Part shown: piece after piece, positions 7,826 through 16,309 of the stretch
How positions within the stretch are numbered: position 1 is the stretch's first letter
Layout of the letters: every line of letters starts with the position of its first letter
From: Methylothermaceae bacteria B42
GTDB lineage: Bacteria > Pseudomonadota > Gammaproteobacteria > Methylococcales > Methylothermaceae
Direction: 5' to 3'
Length of the DNA stretch: 46,140 nucleotides
Assembly: GCA_001566965.1 (NCBI GenBank)
Contig: LSNW01000010.1
Span: 1-46,140 of the forward strand
Translations under genes and position numbers: made by a program
Notes under the pieces: generated by a model
What the model was told of the DNA's origin: nothing
Databases searched by the model: none
Seen by the model: the letters and a program-made list of their open reading frames with translations, nothing else

Positions 7826-10800
7826 ATGACGCAACAAGACACTTTGCAGTTGGGTATTGACGGGTTCAGTTACGGGGATTTGTACGACCCCTTTAAGTTA
7901 AAAGAGTTAACCGGCGCTTTCGACCGTTTTGTCGAAGAGCGGGACCCGGGATTATTGACCGAGTTTGATGAATACCGCGCCTGCCGGGGCGAAGGCATGG
8001 CGCCGGAAAAGATTTCCGAATTGCTGGTGCGGATGGCGCCGTTTGTGGGCTCTTTTGTGGCCAGGTTGTTTAATCTGGAAGAATACCGCAGCGCGCAGAT
8101 GCGCAGGATTGTGGCGGAGATGGAAACGGTTTTCCGCTTCCGCAATGAAATTGTCGGCAAGGAAGCGGCCAAGCGATTCAAGCGGGAGAAACTCGAGGAT
8201 TGGGATATTGTCGCGCTCAAGCGACAGTTCAATAGCTTGCTAGAAGCGTTGGCGGAAAATTTGTCCGACCGGGAAAAGTCTGTGGCCGGTTTGGCGGTCG
8301 CGCTTCAACGGCTAAACGAGCATTTCCGGACGTTGGAAAACAGCGGTGAAGCGGAAGGCGAATTCGGAGCTGAAGTTGAGGAATACCGTTCCAAACTGCA
8401 AGCCCACTCCCAGGCGCGGGAAGTGTGGGGTAAAATTTTGGCGCAACCGGCATCGGAACTGGTGACGGCGCTGTATGAATGCGTCCTGCGTTGGAGTTGG
8501 GCGGTTCCCCGGTGCCCTGATTTGCAATCGGAAGTCGCGGGCTGGGTGAGCTTCAAAACCCCGGCGCGGACCGACGTCAATCATCTGGTTGAGCACGAGT
8601 GGCTGGAGCGGCACGGCTACCGGGCGTGGGTAGGGGAAGAAGCGCACCTTCGCCGCCGCGATGGTTTCCATCTGACCGATAATCGTTACCGTCATTTGCG
8701 CCCCGTGCTCTACGAGGTGGATCACTGCATCTATTGTCACGAACGGGACACCGACTCCTGTTCCAAGGGGATGCGGGACAAGAAGAAAGGCGGCTTCAAG
8801 ACCGGCCCTTTCGGTAATCCCGTGACCGGCTGCCCGCTGGAAGAGAAAATTTCCGAGATGCATCTGGTCAAGCGCCAGGGGGACGATATCGGCGCGTTGG
8901 CGCTGATTACCGTGGACAATCCCATGTGCCCCGGCACCGGCCATAGGATCTGTAACGACTGCATGAAAGGGTGTATCTATCAAAAGACCGAGCCGGTCAA
9001 TATTCCGGAAATCGAAACCAATGTGTTAACGGATGTGCTGCATTTGCCCTATGGTTTTGAAATCTACAGCCTGCTGACCCGCTGGAATCCGCTGAATGTC
9101 AAACGCCCTTATCCGCTGCCCTATAACGGCAAGAATGTGTTGGTGGTGGGTATGGGGCCAGCGGGTTATACCCTGGCGCACTATCTTTCCAATGAAGGTT
9201 TTGGCGTGGTGGGGATTGACGGGCTCAAGATCGAGCCGCTGCCCAAGGCATTGGTGGGGGATGAGAACACGTCGCCCCAGCCCATCGAGAATTTGGAGGA
9301 AATCTACGAAGATCTGGCCGAGAGGGTGATGATCGGCTTTGGCGGGGTGGCAGAATACGGCATTACTGTGCGCTGGGACAAGAACTTTCTCAAAGTGATT
9401 TATCTTACCCTGCTGCGGCGCCGGAATTTCCGTTGCTATGGCGGGATTCGCTTTGGCGGTACGTTGACCATTAACGAAGCCTGGGATCTGGGGTTTGACC
9501 ACATCGCCATCGCCGCCGGCGCGGGCAAGCCTACCATTATTCCTTTAAAGAATAATCTGATCCGGGGCATCCGCAAGGCGTCGGATTTTTTGATGGCGCT
9601 GCAATTGTCCGGCGCGGCCAAGGAATCGTCCCTGGCCAATCTGCAAGTCCGCTTACCGGCGGGAGTCATCGGCGGCGGGCTGACCGCAATTGATACGGCG
9701 ACGGAGCTGCTGGCCTATTATCCTGTGCAAGTGGAGAAGATTCTGCACCGTTATGAAAAGCTGACCGAACAGTTCGGCGAAGAAACCGTCCGTGCCCGTT
9801 ATGACGAGGAAGAACGGATGATTCTGGATGAGGCCCTGGAACACGGCCGCGCCATCCGCGCGGAACGGGAACGGGCCGAGGCCGCGGGAGAAAAGCCCAA
9901 CTTTCTGCCGCTGCTCAATCAATGGGGCGGGGTGACCTTGTTCTACCGCCGGGGCATGCGCAATTCCCCCGCATACCGGCAGAATCACGAGGAAATCCGC
10001 GAGGCATTGGAAGAAGGCATCGCCCTGGCGGAAGGGATGAGTCCGCTGGAGGCTTTGCAGGATCAATATGGCCATCTAGGCGCCGTCAAGTTCGAGAAAA
10101 TGATTGAAGAAGACGGCAACTGGAAGCGCAGCGGCGAAACCCTTGACGTGCCCCTGCGCAGTCTGTTCGTGGCGGCCGGAACTTCCCCCAACACCATTTA
10201 CGAGGAAGAACACCCCGGCACCTTCGAGATGGCGGGCAAGTTCTATAAACCCCATGAACCCGACTGGCTGGATGGCATTGCCGATTTGGAGCCGGTAGAG
10301 GAAGAGGTCCCCTGGCCCAAAATCGGCCAGCCCGCGCCGTTTACCTCTTATAAAAGATATGGCAAGTACATCACCTTTTATGGCGACAACCATCCCGTCT
10401 ATGCGGGTAACGTTGTGCGGGCTATGGCCAGCGCCAAGGATTGCTATCCTTACATTGTCCGTCTGTTCGAGAAGGAATTGGCGGATTCAGAGCGGGATCA
10501 GGCGGAACTGGACCAGCGCTGGCGTCAATTCAGCGAGCAACTGGATCATTTGCTGTTGGCCCATATTGTCGAAGTCAGCCGCCTGACGCCGACGATTGTG
10601 GAGATTGTGGTCAAGGCGCCGATGGCGGCCAAGCATTTCACGCCCGGCCAATTTTATAGGATCCAGAATTTCGAGGCACTGGCGCCTATCAGTCATGGCA
10701 CCGTGTTGGCTTCGGAGGGTCTGGCGCTCACCGGCGCATGGGTGGACAAGGAGAAGGGCATTGTCTCCCTGATTGTCCTGGAAATGGGCAGTTCTTCCCG

Positions 10801-11524
10801 CTTGTGTGCTTTGTGGAAACCGGGCGATCCCATCGTGGTGATGGGGGTGACCGGGGCGCCCACGGAAATTCCCTCGGGCCGGACGGTGTTGCTGATTGGC
10901 GGCGGTCTGGGTAACGCGGTGCTGTTTTCCATCGGCAAGGCGCTGCGGGCGGCGGGCAATCAAGTATTGTATTTCGCCGGTTACCGGAAATCCGAGGATG
11001 TTTTCAAGGTCAAGGAAATCGAGGAAGCTTCGGATTTGATTGTCTGGTCGGTGGATCCCGCGCCAGGCGCCCAGCCCATCGAACCCACTCGGCCTCAGGA
11101 CAAAACTTTTGTCGGCAATATCGTCGAAGCCATGGTGGCTTATGCAGAAGGGAAACTTGGTCCGACGCCGATTCACTTTGACGATGTGGAACATCTGATA
11201 GTGATCGGCTCCGACCGGATGATGAAGGCAGTCAAGGAAGCCCGTTACGGCATCCTGGCGCCTTATCTGAAGAAACAGCACACCGCCATCGGTTCTATCA
11301 ATTCGCCGATGCAGTGTATGATGAAAGGGGTCTGCGGGCAGTGCCTGTGCCGTCACATGGATCCGGAGACGGGCAAGGAGTATTTTGTTTATTCCTGTTA
11401 CAACCAGGACCAGGATCTCGACCGGGTGGATTTCGAACACCTCCACGGCCGGCTTCGGCAAAATACGGTGCAGGAAAAGCTTACCAATTTGTGGTTGGAC
11501 TATATACTGGAAAGCAGGGCGTGA
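7826..11524 (+). CDS. Fused GltD/NfnL-like and PyrK/NfnS-like flavin iron-sulphur oxidoreductase
   Basis: A 1232-residue protein with AAGGAG six bases before the ATG. Residues 1-295 are a helical region I do not recognise. From about 300 there is a Cys array (301, 304, 312, 368, 376, 379, 383; TGHRICNDCMKGC) like the Fe-S domain of GltD. Two dinucleotide folds follow (VLVVGMGPAGY near 440, VIGGGLTAIDTA near 611) and a FAD-contacting VAAGTSPN near 785. From about 905 a ferredoxin-reductase-type FAD/NAD module follows (FTPGQFYRIQN, VLLIGGGLGNAV near 1020), ending with a PyrK-type 2Fe-2S set (Cys1164, 1170, 1173, 1191, extra Cys1175). The order resembles NfnL plus NfnS in one chain. Probably a cytosolic NAD(P)H-linked electron-transfer enzyme; bifurcation is only a hypothesis. 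Confidence 0.78.
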   Translation: MTQQDTLQLGIDGFSYGDLYDPFKLKELTGAFDRFVEERDPGLLTEFDEYRACRGEGMAPEKISELLVRMAPFVGSFVARLFNLEEYRSAQMRRIVAEMETVFRFRNEIVGKEAAKRFKREKLEDWDIVALKRQFNSLLEALAENLSDREKSVAGLAVALQRLNEHFRTLENSGEAEGEFGAEVEEYRSKLQAHSQAREVWGKILAQPASELVTALYECVLRWSWAVPRCPDLQSEVAGWVSFKTPARTDVNHLVEHEWLERHGYRAWVGEEAHLRRRDGFHLTDNRYRHLRPVLYEVDHCIYCHERDTDSCSKGMRDKKKGGFKTGPFGNPVTGCPLEEKISEMHLVKRQGDDIGALALITVDNPMCPGTGHRICNDCMKGCIYQKTEPVNIPEIETNVLTDVLHLPYGFEIYSLLTRWNPLNVKRPYPLPYNGKNVLVVGMGPAGYTLAHYLSNEGFGVVGIDGLKIEPLPKALVGDENTSPQPIENLEEIYEDLAERVMIGFGGVAEYGITVRWDKNFLKVIYLTLLRRRNFRCYGGIRFGGTLTINEAWDLGFDHIAIAAGAGKPTIIPLKNNLIRGIRKASDFLMALQLSGAAKESSLANLQVRLPAGVIGGGLTAIDTATELLAYYPVQVEKILHRYEKLTEQFGEETVRARYDEEERMILDEALEHGRAIRAERERAEAAGEKPNFLPLLNQWGGVTLFYRRGMRNSPAYRQNHEEIREALEEGIALAEGMSPLEALQDQYGHLGAVKFEKMIEEDGNWKRSGETLDVPLRSLFVAAGTSPNTIYEEEHPGTFEMAGKFYKPHEPDWLDGIADLEPVEEEVPWPKIGQPAPFTSYKRYGKYITFYGDNHPVYAGNVVRAMASAKDCYPYIVRLFEKELADSERDQAELDQRWRQFSEQLDHLLLAHIVEVSRLTPTIVEIVVKAPMAAKHFTPGQFYRIQNFEALAPISHGTVLASEGLALTGAWVDKEKGIVSLIVLEMGSSSRLCALWKPGDPIVVMGVTGAPTEIPSGRTVLLIGGGLGNAVLFSIGKALRAAGNQVLYFAGYRKSEDVFKVKEIEEASDLIVWSVDPAPGAQPIEPTRPQDKTFVGNIVEAMVAYAEGKLGPTPIHFDDVEHLIVIGSDRMMKAVKEARYGILAPYLKKQHTAIGSINSPMQCMMKGVCGQCLCRHMDPETGKEYFVYSCYNQDQDLDRVDFEHLHGRLRQNTVQEKLTNLWLDYILESRA

Positions 11525-11554
11525 AGCAGGATAATTCCTGCTGTTGAAAGAAAG

Positions 11555-11761
11555 ATGAAGTATGAAATGATAATTTATTGGAGCGATGAAGATCAGTCAT
11601 ATGTCGTGGAAGTGCCTGAGTTGCCAGTTTGTATGGTAGATGGAAAGACCTATGTGGAAGCCGTAAAAAATGCCGAGAGGGTCATTGGAGAGTGGATTGA
11701 AACAGCGAAAGAACTGGGTCGGTCAATTCCGCAACCAAAAGGGCGACTGATGTACGCCTGA
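11555..11761 (+). CDS. HicB-like antitoxin-fold protein, without HicA
   Basis: A 68-residue protein with the partial RNase H-like fold of the HicB/UPF0150 family: MKYEMIIYWSDEDQSYVVEV, PELPVCMVDGKTYVEAV and a C-terminal helix (AERVIGEWIETAKELG) ending IPQPKGRL. In HicAB systems this domain neutralises the HicA mRNA interferase. No HicA-like frame lies on either side and there is no C-terminal DNA-binding domain, so this is an orphan member. It has an AGAAAGATG-type upstream region and starts 30 bases after the oxidoreductase. Confidence 0.75.
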   Translation: MKYEMIIYWSDEDQSYVVEVPELPVCMVDGKTYVEAVKNAERVIGEWIETAKELGRSIPQPKGRLMYA

Positions 11762-11853
11762 CAACTGTTCTTTGCCTGATCAGCAAAACCTCAATGTAGG
11801 TTAATCGATGGATTGAGGGCGGGAGAAACAGGACTCCGTCATCTATTCAAGCC

Positions 11854-11954
11854 GGGGGTAGGTGGTCTGCTTCGAAAAACGCCGTAAATACGTCCCTGTA
11901 GGCTCCACGCCGGCCTCCCTGCCGGCGAGGCTTTCGAATCAGACCACCTACCCC
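11854..11954. repeat. About 100-bp palindromic intergenic element
   Basis: The ends GGGGTAGGTGGTCTG and CAGACCACCTACCCC are exact inverted copies, extended inward by CTTCGAAA/TTTCGAAT. The centre holds a second palindrome (GCCGGC...GCCGGC) next to TACGTCCCTGTAGGCTC, a wording that resembles dispersed palindromic repeats of gammaproteobacteria. It could fold into one long hairpin. It may be a REP-like or MITE-like sequence; copy number in the genome cannot be seen here. Confidence 0.7.
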
Positions 11955-12013
11955 TTCAATCAATCCTTTACGTGTTTAAATAAGGTAGCTCTGGCGGGAG
12001 AATAAATTTTTAC

Positions 12014-12041
12014 TTAACATCTGTTGGAAACCCAGTAAAAT
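12014..12041 (+). promoter_or_regulatory. Promoter of the rpsP-rimM-trmD-rplS operon
   Basis: TTAACA (12014-12019) and TAAAAT (12036-12041) with a 16-base spacer, 50 bases before the rpsP ATG, in an AT-rich setting. Confidence 0.5.
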
Positions 12042-12091
12042 ATATCGATTGACTTGATTGAAATTTAGGTTTAACGGGAGAGATCATTTTT

Positions 12092-12376
12092 ATGGTTACG
12101 ATTCGACTGGCCCGCAGTGGTGCCAAGAAGCGTCCTTTTTATCACATTGTTGCCGCGGATAAGCGGGCAAAGCGCGATGGCCGTCACATTGAGCGTTTGG
12201 GTTTTTTTAATCCTATCGCCAGCGGTCAGGAAGAACGCTTGCGTTTGAATATGGAACGCGCGGAATACTGGATTGCCAACGGCGCTCAAGTGAGCACTCG
12301 GGTGAAAAGCTTGTTCAAGGAATGGCGCAAAATGCAGGAAGAGAAAGCTGCAGCGGAGCCGGAAGCCGAAGCTTAA
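12092..12376 (+). CDS. rpsP: 30S ribosomal protein S16
   Basis: A 94-residue S16 starting [20 protein letters not shown], with the conserved [14 protein letters not shown] segment and the usual C-terminal basic helix ([10 protein letters not shown]). It belongs to the small-subunit body and is needed for assembly. A GGGAGAG site precedes the ATG. It opens the conserved operon rpsP-rimM-trmD-rplS, which couples ribosomal proteins with ribosome and tRNA maturation factors. Confidence 0.98.
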   Translation: MVTIRLARSGAKKRPFYHIVAADKRAKRDGRHIERLGFFNPIASGQEERLRLNMERAEYWIANGAQVSTRVKSLFKEWRKMQEEKAAAEPEAEA

Positions 12377-12383
12377 GAGGATA

Positions 12384-12890
12384 GTGGCCGACGAGATTCT
12401 GGTAGGCAAAATCTCAAGCGTTTTTGGAATCAAGGGTTGGGTCAAGGTTTTTTCTTATACCCAGCCGCGGGAGCAGATTTTTAATTATACGCCTTGGTTT
12501 CTGGCAAAAAAAGATGGAGGACTGAAGTCCATCCAGGTGCTGGATAGCCGTAAACAAGGGAAAAGTCTGGTGGCGCGGCTTGAAGGTATCGAAACGCGAC
12601 AACAGGCGGAAGCGCTGATCGGCGCGCAAATCAAAATCCAGCGTAGCCAGTTGCCGCCTTTGGAGCCTGGGGAATATTACTGGCATGATTTGATTGGCCT
12701 GAAGGTGGAAGACCTGTCCCATCGATCCTTGGGACGGATTGCGGAAATGATGGAAACCGGCGCCAATGATGTGATGATTGTCAGGGATGAAGGCAGGGAA
12801 ATGTTGATTCCCTGGATACGGGACCAGGTAGTCAAAAAGGTGGATTTGGCAGCCGGCAAGGTTCAGGTAGATTGGGATCCTGAGTATTGA
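12384..12890 (+). CDS. rimM: 16S rRNA processing protein RimM
   Basis: A 168-residue RimM with the N-terminal domain (ILVGKISSVFGIKGWVKVFS), the linker and the C-terminal PRC-barrel (YYWHDLIGLKVE, then MLIPWI). RimM acts in late 30S assembly and binds S19 near the 3' domain of 16S rRNA. It starts with GTG at 12384, seven bases after the rpsP stop, with AAGAGGA as binding site. Second gene of the operon. Confidence 0.97.
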   Translation: MADEILVGKISSVFGIKGWVKVFSYTQPREQIFNYTPWFLAKKDGGLKSIQVLDSRKQGKSLVARLEGIETRQQAEALIGAQIKIQRSQLPPLEPGEYYWHDLIGLKVEDLSHRSLGRIAEMMETGANDVMIVRDEGREMLIPWIRDQVVKKVDLAAGKVQVDWDPEY

Positions 12891-12917
12891 ATTCCACCAT
12901 CTTCAGACAGATAACTG

Positions 12918-13673
12918 ATGCGTTTTGATATCGTTACCCTGTTTCCTGAGATGATTGAACACGCCAGCGGCTTTGGCGTTACCGGGCGCGCGATTGAACG
13001 CAAGTTGGTGGCGCTCAAGACTTGGAATCCCAGAGATTACACGGAAGACCGCCACCGCACCGTGGATGACCGGCCTTTCGGCGGCGGACCGGGCATGGTG
13101 ATGAAGGTCAAGCCGCTCAGGGACGCTATCCAAGCGGCAAAGGTGGATTCTGAAATACCCGGCCGGATTCTTTATCTTTCACCCCAGGGAAAAAGACTGG
13201 AACAGAAAGACATCGCCCGGCTTGCCGGGGAAAACCGGCTGATACTGGTGGCGGGCCGCTATGAAGGTATTGATGAGCGGCTCCTGGAAACCGTCATCGA
13301 GGAAGAATGGTCCATCGGTGATTATGTGCTTTCCGGGGGCGAGTTGCCGGCATTGGTGATGATGGACGCTATCATCCGGTTGTTGCCGGGGGTGTTGCAC
13401 GATCCGCAGTCCGCCGAGCAGGATTCTTATGTGGCGGGACTGTTGGATCATCCTCACTACACCCGGCCGGAAGTGATTGAAGGCATGAAGGTGCCGGATA
13501 TCCTGCTCAGCGGCAATCACCAGGCCATTGCCCGCTGGCGGATGAAACAGGCGCTGGGCAGGACATGGCAGCGGCGACCGGATTTATTGGCGAAAGTGAC
13601 GTTGTCGGCGGAGCAGCAGCAATTATTGGATGAATTTAGAAGTGAACTGAAACAAGGGGATTTTAAGCGATGA
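12918..13673 (+). CDS. trmD: tRNA (guanine-N1-)-methyltransferase
   Basis: A 251-residue SPOUT enzyme that makes m1G37 in tRNAs and prevents +1 frameshifting. Visible hallmarks are [29 protein letters not shown], the knot sequence [15 protein letters not shown], and [20 protein letters not shown]. Its length is normal. Its stop overlaps the rplS start in ATGA, so the two are translationally coupled. Confidence 0.98.
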   Translation: MRFDIVTLFPEMIEHASGFGVTGRAIERKLVALKTWNPRDYTEDRHRTVDDRPFGGGPGMVMKVKPLRDAIQAAKVDSEIPGRILYLSPQGKRLEQKDIARLAGENRLILVAGRYEGIDERLLETVIEEEWSIGDYVLSGGELPALVMMDAIIRLLPGVLHDPQSAEQDSYVAGLLDHPHYTRPEVIEGMKVPDILLSGNHQAIARWRMKQALGRTWQRRPDLLAKVTLSAEQQQLLDEFRSELKQGDFKR

Positions 13674-14020
13674 ATATCATAGAAGAACTCGACAAGGAAC
13701 AGATGGCCAAGTTGGGCAAATCCTTTCCTGAATTTGGGCCGGGAGATACCGTGGTGGTCCAGGTGAAAGTGAAGGAAGGCAACCGCGAACGCCTGCAAGC
13801 GTTTGAGGGCGTGGTTATCGCCAAACGCAGCAGAGGACTGAATTCAGCCTTTACCGTGCGCAAAATCTCCCACGGAGAAGGGGTGGAGCGGGTTTTTCCA
13901 CTCCATAGTCCAATGGTGCAGGATATTCAAGTCAAGCGCCGGGGTAAAGTGCGGCGGGCCAAGCTGTATTATCTGCGCGACCGGCGCGGTAAGGCGGCGC
14001 GGATTAAAGAGAAGATTTAA
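13670..14020 (+). CDS. rplS: 50S ribosomal protein L19
   Basis: A 116-residue L19: [54 protein letters not shown] and the C-terminal [15 protein letters not shown]. It lies at the 30S-50S interface. The ATG overlaps the trmD TGA, and a strong terminator follows 18 bases after the stop, closing the operon. Confidence 0.98.
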   Translation: MNIIEELDKEQMAKLGKSFPEFGPGDTVVVQVKVKEGNRERLQAFEGVVIAKRSRGLNSAFTVRKISHGEGVERVFPLHSPMVQDIQVKRRGKVRRAKLYYLRDRRGKAARIKEKI

Positions 14021-14038
14021 ATTTAGCTTCAACTTTAA

Positions 14039-14066
14039 ATGGGCGCATCATGCGCCCATTTTTGTT
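14039..14066 (+). terminator. Terminator of the rpsP operon
   Basis: ATGGGCGCA and TGCGCCCAT form a perfect 9-bp stem with a TCA loop, followed by TTTTTGTTT. It ends just before the ATG of ogt at 14074, which argues against the earlier in-frame ATG at 14050 that lies inside the hairpin. Confidence 0.9.
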
Positions 14067-14073
14067 TGGATTG

Positions 14074-14574
14074 ATGACGATTCGTTGGCATGCCATTGAA
14101 TTGGATGCAAATACGATTGACCAATGGCGTTTGCAAACCCCTTGTGGACAGTTGATCGTTTCCACTCAAAAAGGCATCATTACCGACATTGCCTGGTCGG
14201 AAGGCCAGACGTCTCCCACAACCAAGGCCGGTCAACCCCTTCGGCAAAAATTCTTGGATTACTTCAACAACCCCAATGCTCAGATTGACTGGGATCTGGC
14301 GATTCAAGGCACCGACTTTCAAAAGCGGGTCTGGCAAGCAATGTCGGGGATTCCGCCAGGGAGGACTGTTGCCTATGGGGAGCTGGCCAGGCAGCTGGGT
14401 TCCTCGCCCCGGGCCATTGCCCAGGCTTGCCGCAGAAACCCTTATCCCATCGTCATTCCTTGTCACCGGGTAATCGGCAGGCGAGGGCTGGGCGGATATT
14501 GTGGAGAGACTTCCGGAACATTTCCTGCCATCAAACATTGGTTGCTGCGTCACGAAGGTTGGAGGGGATGTTAG
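14074..14574 (+). CDS. ogt: Methylated-DNA-protein-cysteine methyltransferase
   Basis: A 166-residue suicide repair protein that removes methyl groups from O6-methylguanine. The C-terminal domain shows FQKRVWQAMSGIPPGRTVAYG, a winged-helix segment with RAIAQACRRNP, and the active-site PCHRVIG with Cys130. The N-terminal domain is short, as in Ogt and unlike the Ada fusion. I start at the ATG at 14074 because the 14050 ATG lies in the rplS terminator. The 3' end overlaps the xerD start, so the two are coupled. Confidence 0.9.
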   Translation: MTIRWHAIELDANTIDQWRLQTPCGQLIVSTQKGIITDIAWSEGQTSPTTKAGQPLRQKFLDYFNNPNAQIDWDLAIQGTDFQKRVWQAMSGIPPGRTVAYGELARQLGSSPRAIAQACRRNPYPIVIPCHRVIGRRGLGGYCGETSGTFPAIKHWLLRHEGWRGC

Positions 14575-15455
14575 AAACTGATCCTGAGCTGATCCAGCGT
14601 TTCGCGGAGGCTTTGTGGCTGGAAGAGGGATTGAGCGCCAATACCCGTCAAGCTTACGTCACAGATCTGAAACAGTTTTTGAGTTGGTTGAAAAAACCGT
14701 TGGTGGAAGTGAGTGGCGGAGATATTTCCGCCTATCTGGGCCATCGTTTCCGGGCGGGCGCCAATGCCCGGAGCAGCGCCAGGTTGCTTTCCTCCTTGCG
14801 CAAATTTTATGGCTGGCTATTGCGGGAAAGGTTAATTACGGCCGATCCCTGTGCCGGTATTGATTCCCCCCGCCTGGGACGTCCGATCCCCGATTCACTG
14901 AGCGAGCGGGATGTGGAAAGCCTGCTGGAAGCGCCGTCGGTACAACAACCATTGGGGCTGCGGGACAAGGCGATGCTGGAGTTGCTGTACGCCACCGGAT
15001 TGCGGGTGTCCGAACTGGTGAAATTGCAATTAAATCAAGTGGACAGCCACCGGGGCCTGGTTCGCTTGATGGGAAAGGGGGGGAAGGAAAGACTGGTGCC
15101 CATGGGGGAGGAGGCATCGATATGGCTGGACCGGTATTTGGCGGAGGCAAGGGGGTTGCTGTTGGGACCGCGGCAATCCGATTCTCTGTTTGTCACCCAG
15201 CGGGGCGGGCCCATGACCCGGCAGGCTTTCTGGTATCTAATCAAGCGTCATGCCAAACGGGCAGGCATTACCCGGCCCCTGTCTCCCCATACCTTGCGCC
15301 ACGCCTTTGCCACCCATTTGCTCAATCACGGTGCTGACCTTCGGGTTGTGCAAATGCTCCTTGGGCACAGTAGTCTATCGACAACGCAAATTTATACCCA
15401 TGTGGCACAGGAAAGGTTAAAACAAATCCATGCCCGTTTTCATCCGCGGGGTTGA
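14568..15455 (+). CDS. xerD: Site-specific tyrosine recombinase XerD
   Basis: A 295-residue recombinase. The N-terminal SAM-like core-binding domain (GLSANTRQAYVTDLKQFLSW) is followed by the catalytic domain with Arg146 (YATGLRVSEL), Lys170, His241-xx-Arg244 (SPHTLRHAFATHLL), His267 (LLGHSSLSTTQ) and nucleophile Tyr276 (IYTHVAQERL). The end HPRG and the spacing of these residues fit XerD rather than XerC. With XerC it resolves chromosome dimers at dif. The ATG at 14568 has GGAGG close upstream and overlaps ogt by seven bases. Confidence 0.93.
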   Translation: MLETDPELIQRFAEALWLEEGLSANTRQAYVTDLKQFLSWLKKPLVEVSGGDISAYLGHRFRAGANARSSARLLSSLRKFYGWLLRERLITADPCAGIDSPRLGRPIPDSLSERDVESLLEAPSVQQPLGLRDKAMLELLYATGLRVSELVKLQLNQVDSHRGLVRLMGKGGKERLVPMGEEASIWLDRYLAEARGLLLGPRQSDSLFVTQRGGPMTRQAFWYLIKRHAKRAGITRPLSPHTLRHAFATHLLNHGADLRVVQMLLGHSSLSTTQIYTHVAQERLKQIHARFHPRG

Positions 15456-15541
15456 ATAGGTCAGATGCCAGCCATTGATATGGGCAACTCCTTGATGCTG
15501 TTTATTAGCGTACATTATCCAATGATTCTTTCTGTAAGATT

Positions 15542-16309
15542 ATGACAGCCGGGAACTTCATCCATCCCTCTTCTCAAATTGACAAAACCGTGCATTTAGG
15601 TCGGAGAGTGGTCATTGGCCCATTTGTGGTGGTTGAGCCCGGTGTCACTATCGGCGACGGTTGCGTGATCGATGCCCATGCAGTGATTCGCCGCGGGGTC
15701 AAGCTGAGGGCGGATAATCGTATTCATCCTCATGTTGTTTTGGGCGGATTGCCGCAGGATCTCGGTTTCAAAGAGTCAACCCGATCCTGGCTTGAGGTTG
15801 GCAGTGGCAATACCTTCCGGGAAGGCGTTACGGTAAGCCGGGCCAGTGCCGAGGAAGGTGTGACCAAAATCGGCGATAATAATTATTTTATGAATCACAG
15901 TCACGTGGGCCATGATTGCCAGGTGGGGGATAATAATATTCTGGCCTCCGGGGTTGCCTTGGGGGGATTTGTGGAGGTGGGAGACAGGGTGTTTTTCGGT
16001 GGCGGGGCGATGGTGCATCAATTTTGCCGGATTGGTAGCCTGGCCATGATCCGGGGCACCAGCGGGGTCAGTAAGGATGTGCTTCCGTTCACCTTGGTGG
16101 GTGGCCTTCCGGTCAAGCATTACCGGCTCAATACCGTGGGTTTGAGGCGGGCAGGTATCAACGGCGAGCGTTACCGGGTTTTATCCATAGCCTTTCGCCG
16201 TCTCAGGCACCAACAAGGCTTGGAGGATTTGCCGGAAACCGAAGAAATAATACAGCTTCGGAATTGGCTGGCGGTACCCAGCAAAAGGGGGATGCACGGC
16301 TTTGTCTGA
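15542..16309 (+). CDS. lpxA: Acyl-ACP--UDP-sugar O/N-acyltransferase LpxA
   Basis: A 255-residue left-handed beta-helix acyltransferase, first step of lipid A synthesis. Hexapeptide repeats run from residue 7 to about 180 (IHPSSQI, VVIGPFVVVEPGVTIGDG). The catalytic His corresponds to His124 in SHVGHDCQVGD, and the C-terminal helical domain has GLRRAGINGERYR. Residues around VSRASAEEGVTKIGDNNYFM differ from the E. coli wording. It is followed, with an 8-base overlap, by a Gfo/Idh/MocA dehydrogenase, a pairing seen where LpxA uses the diamino sugar UDP-GlcNAc3N. The acceptor sugar here is not proven. No lpxD, fabZ or lpxB lies nearby. Confidence 0.93.
   Translation: MTAGNFIHPSSQIDKTVHLGRRVVIGPFVVVEPGVTIGDGCVIDAHAVIRRGVKLRADNRIHPHVVLGGLPQDLGFKESTRSWLEVGSGNTFREGVTVSRASAEEGVTKIGDNNYFMNHSHVGHDCQVGDNNILASGVALGGFVEVGDRVFFGGGAMVHQFCRIGSLAMIRGTSGVSKDVLPFTLVGGLPVKHYRLNTVGLRRAGINGERYRVLSIAFRRLRHQQGLEDLPETEEIIQLRNWLAVPSKRGMHGFV

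Larger units (their letters stand above)
11762..12091. other. Gene-free stretch before rpsP
   Basis: No convincing coding frame. It contains a large palindromic element at 11854-11954, an AT-rich stretch around 11965-12060 and the rpsP promoter near 12014-12041. Confidence 0.6.

Noticed and set aside
10487-11461. 324-codon open frame antisense to the large oxidoreductase
   Set aside because: It lies fully inside a well-conserved gene on the other strand, has His/Gln/Arg-rich composition typical of antisense reading, and shows no family motif.
14050-14073. Earlier ATG of ogt at 14050
   Set aside because: It lies inside the terminator hairpin of the rpsP operon and adds residues (MRPFLFGL) not expected for the family.
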